Part shown: positions 12,040 to 25,954 of the stretch, piece by piece
Layout of the letters: each line of letters begins with the position of its first letter
How positions within the stretch are numbered: the first letter of the stretch is position 1
Source of the DNA: Effrenium voratum
Lineage: Eukaryota > Sar > Dinophyceae > Suessiales > Symbiodiniaceae
Assembly: GCA_963377175.1 (NCBI GenBank)
Contig: CAUJNA010003046.1
Location: 566,538 to 630,537, forward strand
Reading direction: 5' to 3'
DNA: 64,000 nucleotides
The notes under the pieces: generated by a model
The model's database searches: none
The model's input: the letters and a program-made list of their open reading frames with translations, nothing else
Told to the model about the DNA's origin: nothing
Position numbers and translations under genes: made by a program

Positions 12040-15000
12040 TGGAGCGTTGCTGTGGAATATTGTATCACAGAAAGTGGCCCTTCAACCCTATGTTCCACAA
12101 CAATGCCTGCAAGTACAAATTGTTCAACAGGCATCATGTCATAAGAAAGGGAACCTTGCACAGCCACAAAACACTGCCTTCAAAACATGGCCTTGCCAAA
12201 CCGGGACATGATTGTGCTCCGGTCACATCTAGCCAAGGTGGATCAAAGCTCTGCTATGAATGATCCATGATACAACCTGCAGAAAATCAGATCTCAAAGA
12301 CTTTGCCTGGTTCAAAACACCCTGTGCCGCTTCAAACGGGGGTTGGAATTGTGCAAGAGGCACTGCTCAGTTTCATATTTGATCTCTGCTGCCGGAGACT
12401 GACTTCCAATGTCTATTCACCGCCCAACGTCACCAGAAAACATGATACGGGGAACCGCTTTACCGAAGCGTCGAAAGACCAACGGCGAGCGAGCCAGGCC
12501 CAAGCATGTCCGGGCTGTTGTTGAGCCGTTTTGGTAGACCAAATCCCACAAGGCCCAGCATGTCGGAAACCGCGGTATCCCATGGCAGCCTGCGAGGGGA
12601 GTTGCGCCTAGGATGTGCTTCAGAGGCTTGTGGCCCTGCCTCGCCCTATGCCCCTCGAGAACATGGAACTCCCAACGGGTCCCCTGAGAAGATTCCCGAC
12701 AAATGTCTGGCTTGAAGGTTAGCTGTCAGCGGGCAAATTTCCCAGATCTCACTGCTCCGCTCTTTCACCGCGCATCGGAGACAGCTTGCAAGCAAACCAA
12801 TCCTGCATTCTTTAAGACAAGCTTCAATATCTCAACACGGGCACCGAGGCAGGAGTAAGCAGCAGGGATCCCCAATGCCCCCCGACTTCTCGCCGGACCC
12901 TAGGCTTACGTGGCCAAGCCGCGGGGTGAGCTTGGAGCCAGAACCTGCCATTGGAACTTGGCGTCTTGAAACGCAAGGGGCTTGTTCCCTTCGACCCGGG
13001 GCTGGCCCCTCCTTTTAACCAGCCACAACATGATTCATCATGTTTCAACTCCATGTTTCCCCGTGCTTCCTTTGCATGGGGGGATTGTTTGGAATCGCGC
13101 GAGTTCGCCTTCCCTGGGCCCTGCCAATCTGGCTTTCCAGTGGATCGTAAGTGGCTTCTTGTAAGCTCCTCACGAGCCAGCTTTCGAAAGGCTAACATCC
13201 AACAACCACTTGGTACAAACGGACTCCTCCGTCCCTCCGCATTCCCACGGCATAAGCGTTTAAACTTCAAGGATCGACAGTGGCAGCCTTCCCAGGCTTT
13301 CCTCTAAAGATTTGAGCATCAGGGGTCTCCCCGAGAGATGCTAGTTTCCTGTTTGTTGCTGTCCCTTTGAAACCAATCAAGCAGAAGCTCCCCTCAGCAT
13401 AATCTTGATGCCGGACCCCATCCGCACTTGAACACCCTCCCTGCCTTCGGAGCCACGGGGGCTGCTTGGCCGGCCCTGAGCGCCATATCAAGTTTGGAGG
13501 TTTCGATTTCAGTGGCCAGTCACCGAAATTGAATTGGCGCAAACTCAGGAACTCCCCACAAATTGACAACCACCCCCCAGAAGGATCACAACGCAAGGCA
13601 AGAAAGTGCAAGCCTAGGCAAAGCCGCCTAGGCGACAGCAATCTGCGTCTTGCTGGCCGTAGGCAGCAACAAGTCAGCAAAAAGGCCATGTTAAACACAC
13701 AGCACTCCGTACCCTTGTCCTACCCAACAAGTGGAAGGGTAACAATGCGTGGCTGTTCACCGGAGACATGAAGAGCTGGAAGCAACACCTTGCACATGAA
13801 TTCACGCCGTGCAACGCAGCAATCGCAGCCCAAATGGGGCAACTGGAGCCTTGTAGACGGCAAACGTCGCAGGTGCCGAACGATTGAAACACAAATCCAA
13901 GTAATCAGTGGACTGTATAAATTGACAAGGCCAACGTCACAGCAGGAACCGAACCCCAGTAAAGAGGATGCAATAACGAGGCATGCAACACCCGGGCTCC
14001 CTGAGCTGGACGCGAGTCGGGCCCCCCGGCTGAGAGCACAGGCTCCCAGTGTGAAGGCGAGCTGGACACGGAGAGCCTGGCGCTGCCCGCTGGCAAAACA
14101 GCAAAGGGCCAGAGCCATGAATCCGGGTAGTGGATGAGGCCAGCGGCTGTTTTTCTCATACCCGGGGGGGGGGAGGGGGGGGGGACTGAGCTAATGACTC
14201 AAAGACTCTTAAAGCAGGCAACAAGGAAGCGAATTGGTTCTGACTCTCTCCCTTCGGTCTCAAACCCTTGATGGCTAAGCAGGCTGAATTTCAGCAGGTC
14301 ATCAACCTTTCATAAAGGTCCCCGCAGGCCTCTGGAGGGAGGCTGGCCGGCCCGGAGTGCCTGAGACGTGCGAGTCTAGAATAGCTCCTGGTAAGTTGCA
14401 AGCCCCCAGCCCTGGCAAGTCATGCTGAATGTCATCGATTGGGGACCTGCTCACCATACAGGCTGCTCGAGCCCTTGCGATCGGCAACACCAAAACCAAC
14501 AAGTTGTGCCAGCTAGTTCCTCAGGCATCTCTGCCACACGCTGACCAGGGCATTGACTCATCTCTGCCCAAAGATTTGTCTGGCATCACATTGAAAGGAG
14601 CCAGCATGCCAAGGTCTGAAGAATTTGCTTCCCCCGCAATTCTGGCGGGGGCTGGCTGGGGTGGCAGTGCGTGGCTGCGCATGCGCTAATTCCACCGCAG
14701 AAGCCTGCTGCGGACCCGGTGCTATGCAAGGAATGAACGCACTGCGGCAATCCCCAGCTTCCCCCCACCACCCCTTCCTGCCAAATTCTCGAGCCTCTGG
14801 GCGTGCCCTGGGGCGAGGAGCGAGCTGACCTCTGCTCGGAAGCGGCTTGGAGGCTTCATGCGGCAATCCCATGACCTTTCCAACTCTGATAAGAGCCACC
14901 CAACGTGGGATTTGACTAGAAGGGCATTGAAGAATACAGTAGCTCATTAGCTCTTATAGAACAGCTTACCCGAGGCTAATGTTCCAACACATCTTCAGAA

Positions 15001-18000
15001 TCGGAGCGTCTTCCCCAGAATGCTCCATGCTCGTGTACAACCATCACCTTCTTCAGCGCTGTCCGCCATAAATGGCCACATTGAGGGAAGTCCAGTGAAA
15101 CCAGTCACGAAAAGGGAAATGACATGACATGCGTCACTGCCCTTGCTCTTGCAACGTCGCCGTGTTATGCCGTGCCTGTAAAACACAAAGACACCCGTTC
15201 CAGCTGCCCAACAAATGAAGACCCTGAGCCATCATGCCGCGTGTGGACACGTTCCCGGAATACGGGCGGATCTGGGCTGAGAGCAGGGCCCTGGTCGCAG
15301 ACCTGTATCCACCTTGGCCTGCACGTCTTGGTACCTGCAAGGTGTTTGCCTCCATTGCGTTCACAAGAAGACTCATTAGCCTAAGGCTTCTAAGGCTTCT
15401 GTCCAAAAGCCCAACTAAACCCCACCGAGCTGAGAAACACAAAAAGAAAAACGACGGTCACCGAGAGGCAAAATCACTTTCGCTTGCCTCTGTCGCGGCT
15501 GCGGGCTCCGGTGCGATGCCTGAGACGCTCCCAACGAACTGTTTGCAGTCCCACAAGTGGCCGAAAGAGGAGAGAGCCCAATCTGCGCCCACATCTCTCA
15601 TACAATTGAATGCTTGCATCTTAGATCATCTTATAAGAAGCGCTCGCTTGGGGCATTCGCTTTGGGAGGGATGGACATCCAAAAACACAACTAGGGCTTA
15701 TGCTGCCACCCGAGCTTTCCAGCCCTCATCTGCTGGATGCGGGTGTAAGAAGAAATCACCATTGACCAAAGCAAAACAAAACATCCTGCAAGGCATGCCG
15801 GATGCATGTCGATCATTGTGTGTGATCATCTCCCAGAAAACACTTGCACAATGCCAAGCGATAGCCATTGACTGACCTGCTGGACCTTGCTTGCGATGCC
15901 GGGGTGGACAGGGAGGGCATGCTACCACAAGGCGACGATGCCAAGAGCAAACAGGCCAAATACCAAAAAGGGCGCAACAGGCCTCACCAACACGAACAGC
16001 CCATCTTGCGCCATCAGCTGAGATGCTGGGAAGCTGGGTGGAGGAGCTTCAGCGGGCCTGGCAGCGCAGAAATCTGCCTCTGTGCGAGGATTGTCTGGAA
16101 GGACAGGGGATGCTGGTTGGGCACGTCTGTGGCTGGATGTTGAAAACAAGGGCTTCTCATCTTAAGAATTTGAATTGTACGATGACTTGTGGAATTGAAG
16201 CATTGAGGGCCCCACGCAAAAAGGACATCTTTGATTTGAGGCACAGAAAGTGATTGTTCACTGTGACGTGCTTGGCAGGGGAGGCGCTGTTGTCTGCCCG
16301 CGGCACCCGTGTAGGCGACAGGCTTTCCTTAAGGAAAGGGCTGGGAGCAAAGTAACAGCCCCTCCGAAAGCTTCCAAAGTTGAGCCAAGATGTGATAAAC
16401 ATTAGTCTAGTATTTTTACTGCCGACTACCGCCATGATGAAGTGCATACCCTTAAAATAGGTGGGAGCCCCAACCCCACGTCGCACACTGCCAGGGAAAA
16501 CCAACCAGAGCCGAGCGCCGGGGATTGCTATGCAACGAGCACTGGCGTTGCCGGGTACGCCCTCCAAGTTGGGCATGTCCCATCTGCATGACCCTCAAAC
16601 CAAAAGCCACCGGCGCGAAGAAACATATGGGGGCCTCTCAAAAACAACTTTCCATTGCCTGATAATGAGCAACATTGAGCAACCACGTGTCCCTCCCTCC
16701 CTGCGCGCGGTTGCGCACGCTGCACTGGTTACCACATTTCTCTCAGCTGCCACTCAGTGCCTCCGTGCTCGATCTGCGGAAACTGTACAGCATCAAGCTG
16801 GAGCCGCCCAGGAATCGCAGTTCTTAAAAGGCACGAACAAACAAGCATCCCCGCTCCAAGATGGGCCCTCAGCGTGTACGGTCTACGGATTGCTTTCCCG
16901 TTTTTAGTCAAGGCGAAAGGCTCACTTGACAGTGGATAAGTTCATTGGCATGGCATCAATTCTCTGGGACGTCTCAGGCCATCACGTGTTGGGGGCTGTC
17001 GCTGTGATTGCTTAGCATCCCTTAAAAGAAGCACATCTGGGCAAGTTAAGGCTCAAAGCAATCCACAAGAATCAGATTCAATCCGCACGGCTCCAGAAGT
17101 GCTTCCGCACATCAGTCAGCTGCAATTTGGATCCTGTTCCAAACCAACTCCGCAACTGGCCCCAGTTGTGGCTTTGACGAGGGGCGCCTGACATCCGCCT
17201 TGAATGCTCCACGCATGTCAAGCCAAGATGCCTCGACTGACTCCTTCCCTTTTCCAGTTGAGACACTTTGAGACACACAACTTTTCTCCCACTCGGAAGG
17301 GATCGAAAGTATGGCAGAAGCTGCCAGGGCCACTGGACTTGCACCTAGCGCAGGAACAAATGCGCCATGGGGGAACCACAAATTAGCAATTTGGACAGGT
17401 TCTAACATGGAAGCCAAAAAGAAACCAACTGATGACAATTATTCTCTCCCCAATTTGGGACTCACCCGCATTGACGTCTCCAGGTGAAACACCAGTTGCC
17501 AATGCAAATTTTGGGCGCGTGACCATTCACTCTTGCAGAGCCAGCACTCAGCCGTTTCTTGCCTTGGGGATTGACCCGGTCAAAATCTGCATTGACTGCG
17601 GTGTGTGGAGACGTGGCGCTGCAACGCTATGGACAAATCCGTGCCTGAAAACTGGAGAGAGACTCCTTTCGGAAAAAGGGACTCCGGGCGGCATGGCTTT
17701 GACATGACGCGCCCTCAAACTGACGTGCCAGATCAACCGATCAACCTGGAACTGTACGCACGGAATCTGAGCGAAAAACTGCAATCCTTTGCACCCGAGA
17801 ATCTGACTCTACACCGGGTCAGCTTCAAGCTCGAAGCACAGGCGGTCCACTGCTAGCTTGGCCTCGGCTGAGCCGCTCAGTTCCCTATCACCCAGCCAGC
17901 TACCACCACTCCTAACGCTCCCCCTCTTCACAGTGCCAAGGCAAAGTGCAAGTCAGCCGTAATACAAATCACGCAACAATTTATTCTAAATGGTTGCGCT

Positions 18001-18870
18001 GATTGATGCGGTCTTGGCAATGCGTTGCAAACTCTCGTCTGCCCTCTTTTGGTTGATTGGCTCAATCAGGCGAACTTTTTGCTGTTAGTGGGCTGCTACA
18101 CGCTACAGCATAGTTCAGACATGAATAGTTGAGTTGCTCGACGAAGCTGTCTTGCCCCACACGCAATCAACCCCCGCAAGGAAACAGCCGCTGCAACGCC
18201 CATGTCGGGGAAAACCTGAAGCTGGAGCCCCACTCCCCGCCACAGCCCACTTTTTGTGGGCAGCCCCCTGAAAGGGCCGCATTCTACTTGTTCGCTTCGA
18301 CCAAACATGCCAAGAAGCTTTCTCCCTCAGCCTCTCCCGTACCTGGGCCAAAGACTGACCAAACAAGTGGCCTGCACCTTCTGCGCATTTGGCAGTGCTG
18401 GCGCAAGTCTTCTGTCCATTTCAGGGCTTTTAGCTATTTAATGCTTGTGCCCACTTGTTGTTGGGAGTGTTCACTTTGTTTGGTCTCCCCTATCTGGTTC
18501 ATCAACCAGAACGGTTCATCATGGGTTGTCTGTCATGCACAACTTCCAGCCTGCTGCAGGTGTGCTTCCCGTTTCGCCTTGTCGGTCCGCCCAGTCGTGC
18601 AGTCCTGCACTTCTCCACATTCCTTTAGCCAATGCAGGACATTTCCCATCGGCCCCTCAGAGGCACGGAAACTGCTTTCCACAGGCCCAGGCCTTTCAAC
18701 CGGAAACTACGGCAACGCCACGCATTGGGTATGAACTTGTCCACTCATCATGTCCGACATGGAGCTCAAACATCTCCAAAACAGATACGGGATAAGACAC
18801 AAATACCCAGAGCGCAAACACAGAGACAAAAAAGACAGAAAGCCAGAGCCGCTGAGACACACAAGCGCAG
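12040..18870. other. Long gene-poor host stretch
   Basis: About 6.8 kb with no recognisable protein family, tRNA or rRNA. It contains an imperfect poly-G tract at about 14,163–14,184. Short open frames overlap on both strands without a clear winner. Confidence 0.35.
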
Positions 18871-18874
18871 AAAC

Positions 18875-19215
18875 ACATACAAGCAAGCAAGCCGGCCAGC
18901 AAGCAAGCAAGGCAGCCAGCCAGCCAGCCAGCCAGACAGCAGATATAAAAAAAAAAGTCAATGTATCAAAATACACACGCCACCCACCAGACCCACCAGA
19001 CCCACCAGACCCACCAGACCCACCAGACCCACCACACCCACCAGACCCACCAGACCCACCCCACCAGACCCACCAGAACATTAGACGTACCAGAACCACC
19101 AGAACCACCGGAACCACCAGAACCACCAGAACAACCAGAACCACCAAAACAACCAGAACCACCAGAACCACCAGAACCAGAACTATCAGAACTATCAGAA
19201 CCACCAGGACCACCC
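18875..19215. repeat. GCAA/GCCA and ACCAGA/CACCAGAC tandem repeats
   Basis: A block of 'aagc/cagc' tetramers (to about 18,945), then CACCAGACC and ACCAGAACC repeats. All long frames across it (serine/alanine/glutamine, or proline/threonine rich) are products of the repeat. Confidence 0.85.
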
Positions 19216-19421
19216 GCCCAAAGATCTCGCAACATTGTGGTCGCCTGCAAAAAAACTCCTCCTTGGCGGCTCTTGCGAAACATACACAACCTGCCACCCC
19301 CAACCTTCAGTCAATAGGCGGCCGGCCCGAAACAGGGCTACAAAACCAAGAAACGCTGAAGAAACCAAGGCCTACAAGCCCCAACCGATCTTTCCCTTTC
19401 TTTCTCGCAGCTCCTCGTCCT

Positions 19422-19460
19422 TGACTTGCTTGACTTGCTTGACTTGCTTGACTTGCCTCA
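19422..19460. repeat. Short tandem repeat of a 9-bp unit
   Basis: Unit 'gacttgctt' repeated about four times in a row. Confidence 0.8.
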
Positions 19461-19469
19461 CTTCTGGAA

Positions 19470-22400
19470 AGGGCATGGACGGCAGGGCTCGCACCAGCGG
19501 CACGGCGGCAAGGCCCAACGCCAGACCTGCCTCAGGTGGATCAAAATCACTTCACATTCCGAAAACGATCATTGCTTCATCATGCGCGTTCTCTTCCCCA
19601 AGGTCATTGTGATACTCCATGTGTTCCCACAACATTGTCAGGGAAAACAAATCTGTGGATGAGTTATGGCATGGATGATTGTGCGACAGTGTGTTGCGGG
19701 CTTGTTTGACTGGGCTTGGGGATGATTTGGAGCTGGCTTCGGATTGGTCTTGGATCACCCGCACCAATGGCGCAACATGGACGACACCGGCGAGCATGGA
19801 CTAGGCTTTAAGCACCAGTGTGAGTCAGGCCCATGAAAGCCCAGTTGGAACTGCTGAAATGTGCCTTGCAGTCACAGTCCCCAGTTCTCGTCCCAAACCT
19901 TCCGTGGCCATCCCCAAAAACTAAAAAAGCCATGGGTTGAGAATTGCACTTCTGGAAGGGCAGGGCATGCCTGGGCATGTTATCGCAAGCGTTGTCTTTC
20001 CATAGCCTCAAGCAAGTTCCCACGGAACGCAGCGGCCACAGATGCTTTCCAAGTCGAAAGGCATGCAGGTTCGATCTCTCAGGCAGCCAAAGCAAAGGTC
20101 GCCGCCAACTAGATTGAAAAGTATCGTCCATCAAATGCCACAGTCTGAAACCAAACAGAAGAAAACTCAGCCCGCCAACAACTCAGAGTGGTGGATCTTG
20201 AGTCCACGAAATCACTATCAGCTGAACCAGAACATCTATACACCAACCTGGGTGGCTTCCTAATTCTTATACGATTGACGCTCCATTGTTCGTCACATTA
20301 ACCTGCGTAAATTGTCAACATAACATACATATATACATATATATATATATAATAACATAATGTATGTTTACATATGCATATATGCTTCAAAGTCCCCCTG
20401 TCAGGTTGCAAGGGCCGCCGCAACGGGCTGCGCACTTGGCAGGGCAGGCTGCCGCACACTCTCTGCCGGCGCTTCAAGCCCCGGCAGGGTTCGCGCTCGC
20501 GGTGCCACAAACGAGGTGACCAAAGGCGGCAGGGACAAGACCAGCACGAGGAGCAGGCGGAGCATGGCCACTGTGCTTCACTAACTGTTGAGCCTAAATT
20601 GCTGGCAAAAGCTCGGCTTGTCCAGGGGCAAAACCGCCGAAGGCGCAACACATGAGCTTCTGAGTGACCCAAGCAGAGCATGCAAACGATTGAAAACGCT
20701 TCCAGCCTCAACCGACACGATGCTCCTCTAATAGGCTCTGCTCTTCAGTCAGCGCTTGAGCGGCGTTTTTCCCCTTAAACTTGAATGGACACATGGACCC
20801 CTTCACTTAGGACTTGAGGTTGCTGTTAATTCTGAGCTCAGGCCATTGCTTCTAATGCGGAGCCTGCCTGTGAGTACCTATTGGGAACTTGGGAAGCGCT
20901 CGTCAATATCTGCGAATATTTGTGCCTCGACACTCAACATGGCCAGTCTCGGATCTCAACGCGCGCGCATGTTTTCAAGCGAGGCAGCGAAGCAATCCGC
21001 ACGCGACTTAGCCAGAGTGGCTGGCACATCCGGGCATTTCCGCATCCTCTTCGCCCAACCAGCTATGCAAGTTCCTGTGCCAAACACCCCGGGAGCCAGT
21101 GCATACATTGGCACGTTCAGGCTCAATTTCCAAGCAGTGACATTGGCAGGGTGCGAGGATATCCCCAGAACTACCAAATGCTAACAACCATGTCAAAAGC
21201 AAATCCGCCTTGCGTCACAAAGCCCAAGCTAGTGGCCACTGATTCTTTGAGAAGCTGCTGCGCGCTGGCCGCCGGCTAGGCCGAGGCGACCATGGGGTCG
21301 TCGGAATGATGGCCACGTGCCTCCAGGTATGCGTAAGCATTGGTGTACCTATTCGTATACCAGCACATGCATATAGATACATATGCCACCTCGAAGGTAC
21401 CTGCGTTTTTTCCTCCTGAAAAGGTTCCAGTGAATTAATGATAGCAGTTGGCGGTGGGGGAAATCTTCACCTGGAGATGAAACACAGTGAAATTACAGTT
21501 GCAGCGTGCTGCCAAGGCAAAGAGACACGATGTATAAGACAGCTTCGCTGAAAAAAATGCTGCGTATGGACACTGCAATATCCCTTGAACATGGAATGAC
21601 ATGCGTGCACCTGCACACGTGCGTGGTGAGAATACTTGAACAATCAATAAATAACTCCTGCATCTTTCACATCTTGCAAGCTCGGCATCAATGAAAACTG
21701 CCCGCCACACTTGCCCGGAGCACCAAACAGCTTCACACCCTTCCAGTTGGCAATTGATGGCAGTTGGAAAGCATTGCTGTCGAATTGCCCTAGTTGAAGT
21801 TCGATGAGCAGCCAGATTGGATTGACAAGATTCCTTCAGATCTTTCCACATGATGGGAACATGGATCCTATAATCAGTAATCCTATACAACTTCTTGCTT
21901 GTTTCCGGCCAACCGAATTGGCGGGCTTCCAGCGGCATCCCCCGGCAGCCTTCAAAACATCTCCTCGTCGGACTCTGCAGTCTCGGCCGGCGCAGGTGCT
22001 GGTGCCGGCGGTGGTGCGACCGGCCTTGCACCAGCCAAGGCTGCTTATGGCAGCTAAGGCCGGCATACGCCCAGAAGTGGATCACGGGAACTTATGGGAT
22101 TTTGGACGAACCAAGCCAGCCCGAACACATGTCACTGTTGGTAAGCGGTTGGGGTACGAAACGCGAAGCCTTCTTATTAGGCAAGCCCCACGACAATGGA
22201 ACTGCGGCACCTTTCCAAGCTGCGCTGAATAGTGTAGGACCCCTACCGAAGCAGGACCCCGCGATTTGTAGAACCTTTCTTTTCGGCGCCCCCCAGTGAA
22301 ACACCATCCGAAACTTCCACTGCTCAACGCCCTTGTGCCCCATCGCCCGGGTTCCGAGCGGCAAAATACTACGACGGCTATTGCTCCTTCGTGGGCTGGC

Positions 22401-22740
22401 CACTGGATCCTTGAAGAGGTCAGGGGCCGCCTCATGAGGACGGCTGGGCAGCTCGCAACTTGCAAACCTATCCTTACCCAGAAGGTGCTTTATTGAGGGC
22501 TGGCAACATGATGGAATTATGGAGCCCCTTGAAATTTCGCTCAAGCAGAACACTGGGTCCGAATCTTATGATATGGGCCGGGTGGTGTGGAGGGGCTTCA
22601 AGAAGGGCAGAAGGGTTAAACTGCCCAAGTGATTGGGAGCAAGGTGATCTTTGCCTCGGAGTTCAAACTTGTCCAAAACCACCACGTAAAGCCTGACCTT
22701 TTTACAAGGGAGCTCTGGAGGAGCCCCTGTCGCTTAGCTG
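19470..22740. other. Gene-poor host DNA
   Basis: No recognised gene. Holds an AT-alternating stretch at about 20,321–20,392 (ATATAT with 'acatatgc' words) and a second small one near 21,345–21,385. Several mutually overlapping frames at 21.9–22.5 kb are uninterpretable. Confidence 0.3.
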
Positions 22741-22894
22741 GAACAAATAACACACACACACATAAACACAACTGAAAAAGAGACCGTTGCACACGTGCTG
22801 TGAGCTAGGGCGACAAGTGGCTCTCTTCAAACAAACCCGGTAGCATGGAACAGCGCGACCTGGGCAGAACCAAATTCATTGCAAACACGCACGA

Positions 22895-22899
22895 AGCAG

Positions 22900-22939
<40 letters not shown>

Positions 22940-23350
22940 ACGCACGCATGCAAATACGCACACAAACAAAAGAACACAAACAAACAAATCAACAAACGAG
23001 CAAGCAAACAAACAACCTAACTAACAACCAAACAAACAGAACAACACGAGCAAGCAAGCAAACAAATAAACAAACAAACGCGACCACACACGCTTGCAAC
23101 CGGACACACACACACACAGTCACGCAGACACACACACAGAGAGAGACACACAAAGAGACACACAGAGAGACACACAAAGAGACACACAGAGAGACACACA
23201 AAGAGACACACAGAGAGACACACAAAGAGACACACAGAGAGACACACAGAGAGACATTAAGAGAGACATTAAGAGAGACACACAGAGAGACACACAGCGA
23301 CACACACACAGAGACACACACACAGACACACACACACAGAGACACACACA
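22895..23350. repeat. Compound CA, AAAC and GAGACACACA microsatellite
   Basis: A (CA)n block, then AAACAA words, then tandem 'gagagacacacaaagagaca' decamers. It ends in 'atggccccaccct', a motif that recurs in reverse orientation at 48,815–48,827, just outside the right end of the viral element and next to another CA microsatellite. Confidence 0.85.
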
Positions 23351-23351
23351 A

Positions 23352-23401
23352 TGGCCCCACCCTTAAGGGGGGGGACCTAGGACCCCCAGAATTCATTTTT
23401 G
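23352..23401. repeat. Dispersed motif resembling the viral insertion site
   Basis: Contains 'ggacctaggacccccagaat' followed by 'tcattttt'. Joining the two host flanks of the viral element gives ggacctta–C-run–tcagaattcattttt, a close relative. Both sites lie near CA microsatellites. This looks like a dispersed host repeat of which one copy received the virus. Confidence 0.45.
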
Positions 23402-23599
23402 GGTTTCTTCAAGTCCGCCACACATACCAAGTAAAGTTGAATCATTTGCCTTCAGCCACTCTAGTAAGCTTGGCGTCGTAATATTCCCACCCTTTCCTCA
23501 AAAGTGGGAGAAGTGGGGAGCATTGGGAAAGTCCTGGACAAAGTACATTATGCCCTCCACCACAAGAGGGAGGTATGCCGCTAAACTGCCCAGTGTTGC

Positions 23600-25075
23600 C
23601 CCGGCCAAACAATGGTTTCCGGACCAATCCCTCTTTTTTGCACATTGTCCGTCAGGAGATGCAGTTTGCGGAGGAGTCCATCTCTTCCGGAAATGCGGTT
23701 TCCGGACTGATCCATTTCTTGCACATTGTCCGGAAATGCGGTTTCAGCATTTCAGCGACCCACGGACCCAGCAATTTTGAGCCCTTTGCAGCGCGCCGCC
23801 ACAGTGATTTTGTGGCTTTCTTGACGCAGTGCGCCACGCCAAAGGCCGGCGCAGGCACCTTGTGCTTCGTGATTTGATGTGATTCGCCCGTGGCAAGTTG
23901 GCAAGCGCCTCGAATATTCGGTCAGCTGATCCCTGTGCAACTTTTTTGAAAGTCCAGCATTTCTGGAACCACTCTGCTTCGCAATGCGCTCGCACTCATC
24001 CTGCGACCTAGGACAAGGTGCACTGGTGAAGCCGGGCCTAGCCGGGTCGATGGAACATGGCGTAGTTGCTTTGTTTGGATGTGAGCCGTTGTCACAGTGG
24101 TCCCGCAGCTTGTTTGATACAATTCACTGTTACATCGCTACTGCGCCTTGCTTGATGCGACCCGCTTGCCCAGAGGAGCTGTATGGAGCAGTCTCAAACA
24201 ATGGTTTCCGGACTAATCCTTTTGCACATTGTCCGGAGATTCAGTTTCCGGACGAGTCCCTCTCTTTGCGAATTGTCCGGAAATGCGGCTTCCGGACTAA
24301 TCCATTTTTTGCACATTGTCCGGAAATGCGGTTTCAGCGACCCACGGCCCCAGCAATTTTGAGGCCTTTTGCAGCGCGCCACAGTGATTTTGTGTCTTTC
24401 TTGACGCAGTGCGCCACGCCAAAGGCCGGCGCACGCACCTTGTGTTTCGTGATTTGATGTGATTTGCTCGTGGCAAGCGCCTCGAATATTCCGGTCAGCT
24501 GATCCCTGTGCAACATTTTTTGAAAGTCCAGCATTTCTGGAACAACTTTGCTTCGCTCATCCTGCGACCTAGGGCAAGGTGTACCAATTAAAAGCCGGGA
24601 CCTGGCCTGTTCAGGGTACCGGGCCTAGCCGGGTCGACGCAACATGGCCTAGTTGCTTTGTTTGGATGTGAGCCGTTGTCGCAGTGGTGTTGCAGCTTGC
24701 TTGATACAATTCACTGTTACATCGCTACTGTGCCTTGCTTATTGCGACCCACTTGCCCAAAAAACCGGCTCAAACAATGGTTTCCGGACCAATCCCTCTT
24801 TTTGCACTGTCCGGAGACGCAGTTTCCGAGGAGTCCCTCTCTTTGCAAATTGTCCGAAAATGCGGTTTCCGGACTAATCCATTTTTTTGCACATTGTCCG
24901 GAAATGCGGTTCAGCGACCCACGGCCCCAGCAATTTTGAGGCCTTTGCAGCGCGCCGCCACAGTGATTTTGTGCCTTTCTTGATGCAGTGCGCCACGCCA
25001 AATGCCGGCGCGGGCACCTTGTGTTTCGTGATTTGATGTGATTTGCTTGTGGCTGTTTGTTGTATTTCGTCGCGG
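23600..25075. repeat. About three tandem copies of a ~585-bp host repeat
   Basis: Corresponding points recur at 23,611, 24,202 and 24,778 ('tggtttccgga…aatcc'), giving spacings of 591 and 576 bp. A second anchor, 'gagccgttgtc', recurs at about 24,082 and 24,670. Within each copy a shorter ~45-bp module ('tttccggac…gcacattgtccggaaatgcgg') is repeated two or three times. Open frames across it (such as 'CGFRTNPFFAHCPEMRF') are repeat translations. A degraded relative may continue at 25,770–25,835. Confidence 0.75.
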
Positions 25076-25107
25076 CCTGCCACCCTCTCAACTTTTGATT
25101 TTTTCTG

Positions 25108-25207
25108 TGTCCGCTTAGGGGCAATGTCCGTAAGCGGACGTGGGCTTCGAGCGGCGCAAATTTGGCTCATTGTTAGCCGCCCGGAGCTCCTGGTCCCTAA
25201 GCGGACA
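25108..25207. mobile_element. MITE-like 100-bp element with perfect 13-bp terminal inverted repeats
   Basis: Begins TGTCCGCTTAGGG (25,108–25,120) and ends CCCTAAGCGGACA (25,195–25,207), exact reverse complements. An internal copy of the core makes a hairpin, GTCCG-TAAG-CGGAC, at 25,126–25,139. No coding capacity. No clear target duplication is visible, so this may be a non-autonomous transposon or simply a structured palindrome. Confidence 0.45.
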
Positions 25208-25307
25208 TGATTGGGTCATGTTTGATGTTGACCTATGGCTGGATATACCCTGAAGGGAGGCCTCTGCCCCGAGGATTTTTCAGTGGCACCATCTTGCGCC
25301 GTGCAGC

Positions 25308-25430
25308 ATGGAGGGCATGGAGCGCGCGGAGAACATGGAGATCACACCGGCAAACGAGGAGACCGACACCTTCGAGCTGGATGCCGCGGCAGCCCATGCG
25401 GCAGCTGAGCAGATCAGCAGATCGAGTGGG
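25308..25430 (+). other. Possible first exon of a host gene
   Basis: The frame starts with ATG and reads as acidic, alanine-rich coding sequence ('MEITPANEETDTFELDAAAA', then 'AHAAAEQISRSSG') before composition changes at about 25,430, where a G-rich donor-like site follows. Function unknown. Supported by composition only. Confidence 0.3.
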
Positions 25431-25954
25431 CGGGCAGGTTCGAGAAACTCACTCGCCCAAAGCCGGCCTTTTTGCGTTTTGGTTTCCCCTGCTCGGTCAA
25501 CTTTTGATCACGGCCCCCAAAGGTTCACCTTTAATTTCTGGATCTTGGGCAACCGAGGTTTGTCCAGGCCGACTTGGTCACATCGTGGCTCCGTGGGTGG
25601 CTTGGGGAGCAGGACAGTAGCGGACACCAAGGCCTATGGCAGATGAGTTTGGCTTCTGGTGTCACATCTGGATGGAGGGAGGTGTTGGCGACCAGCTTGC
25701 TTCAGAAAGTGCAGCAGTACGTCAAGGACATGCAGTAGCTGCCTTGTTGAAAACCCAATCCCCAACAGTTAGTGGTTTGCGGATTGTACTGTTTGTGGAA
25801 TATGCGGTTTCTGGATGATTGATTACGTACTGCGGATTTTTGATACTCCAGCGGAAGGCCTTCGCCCGCACATTGCAACACGGATTGTAGATTAAGGAGA
25901 CTACCCACCAGCGCAAGGGTTTCGCGGGCTGCGAAGCCACAATAGGGCCAGATT

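Noticed and set aside
18707..19424. Proline/threonine-rich and glycine/serine-rich frames up to 224 codons
   Set aside because: Produced by the CACCAGACC/ACCAGA tandem repeat; open on both strands.
22805..23481. Long frames across the CA and GAGACACA repeat
   Set aside because: Low-complexity repeat translations.
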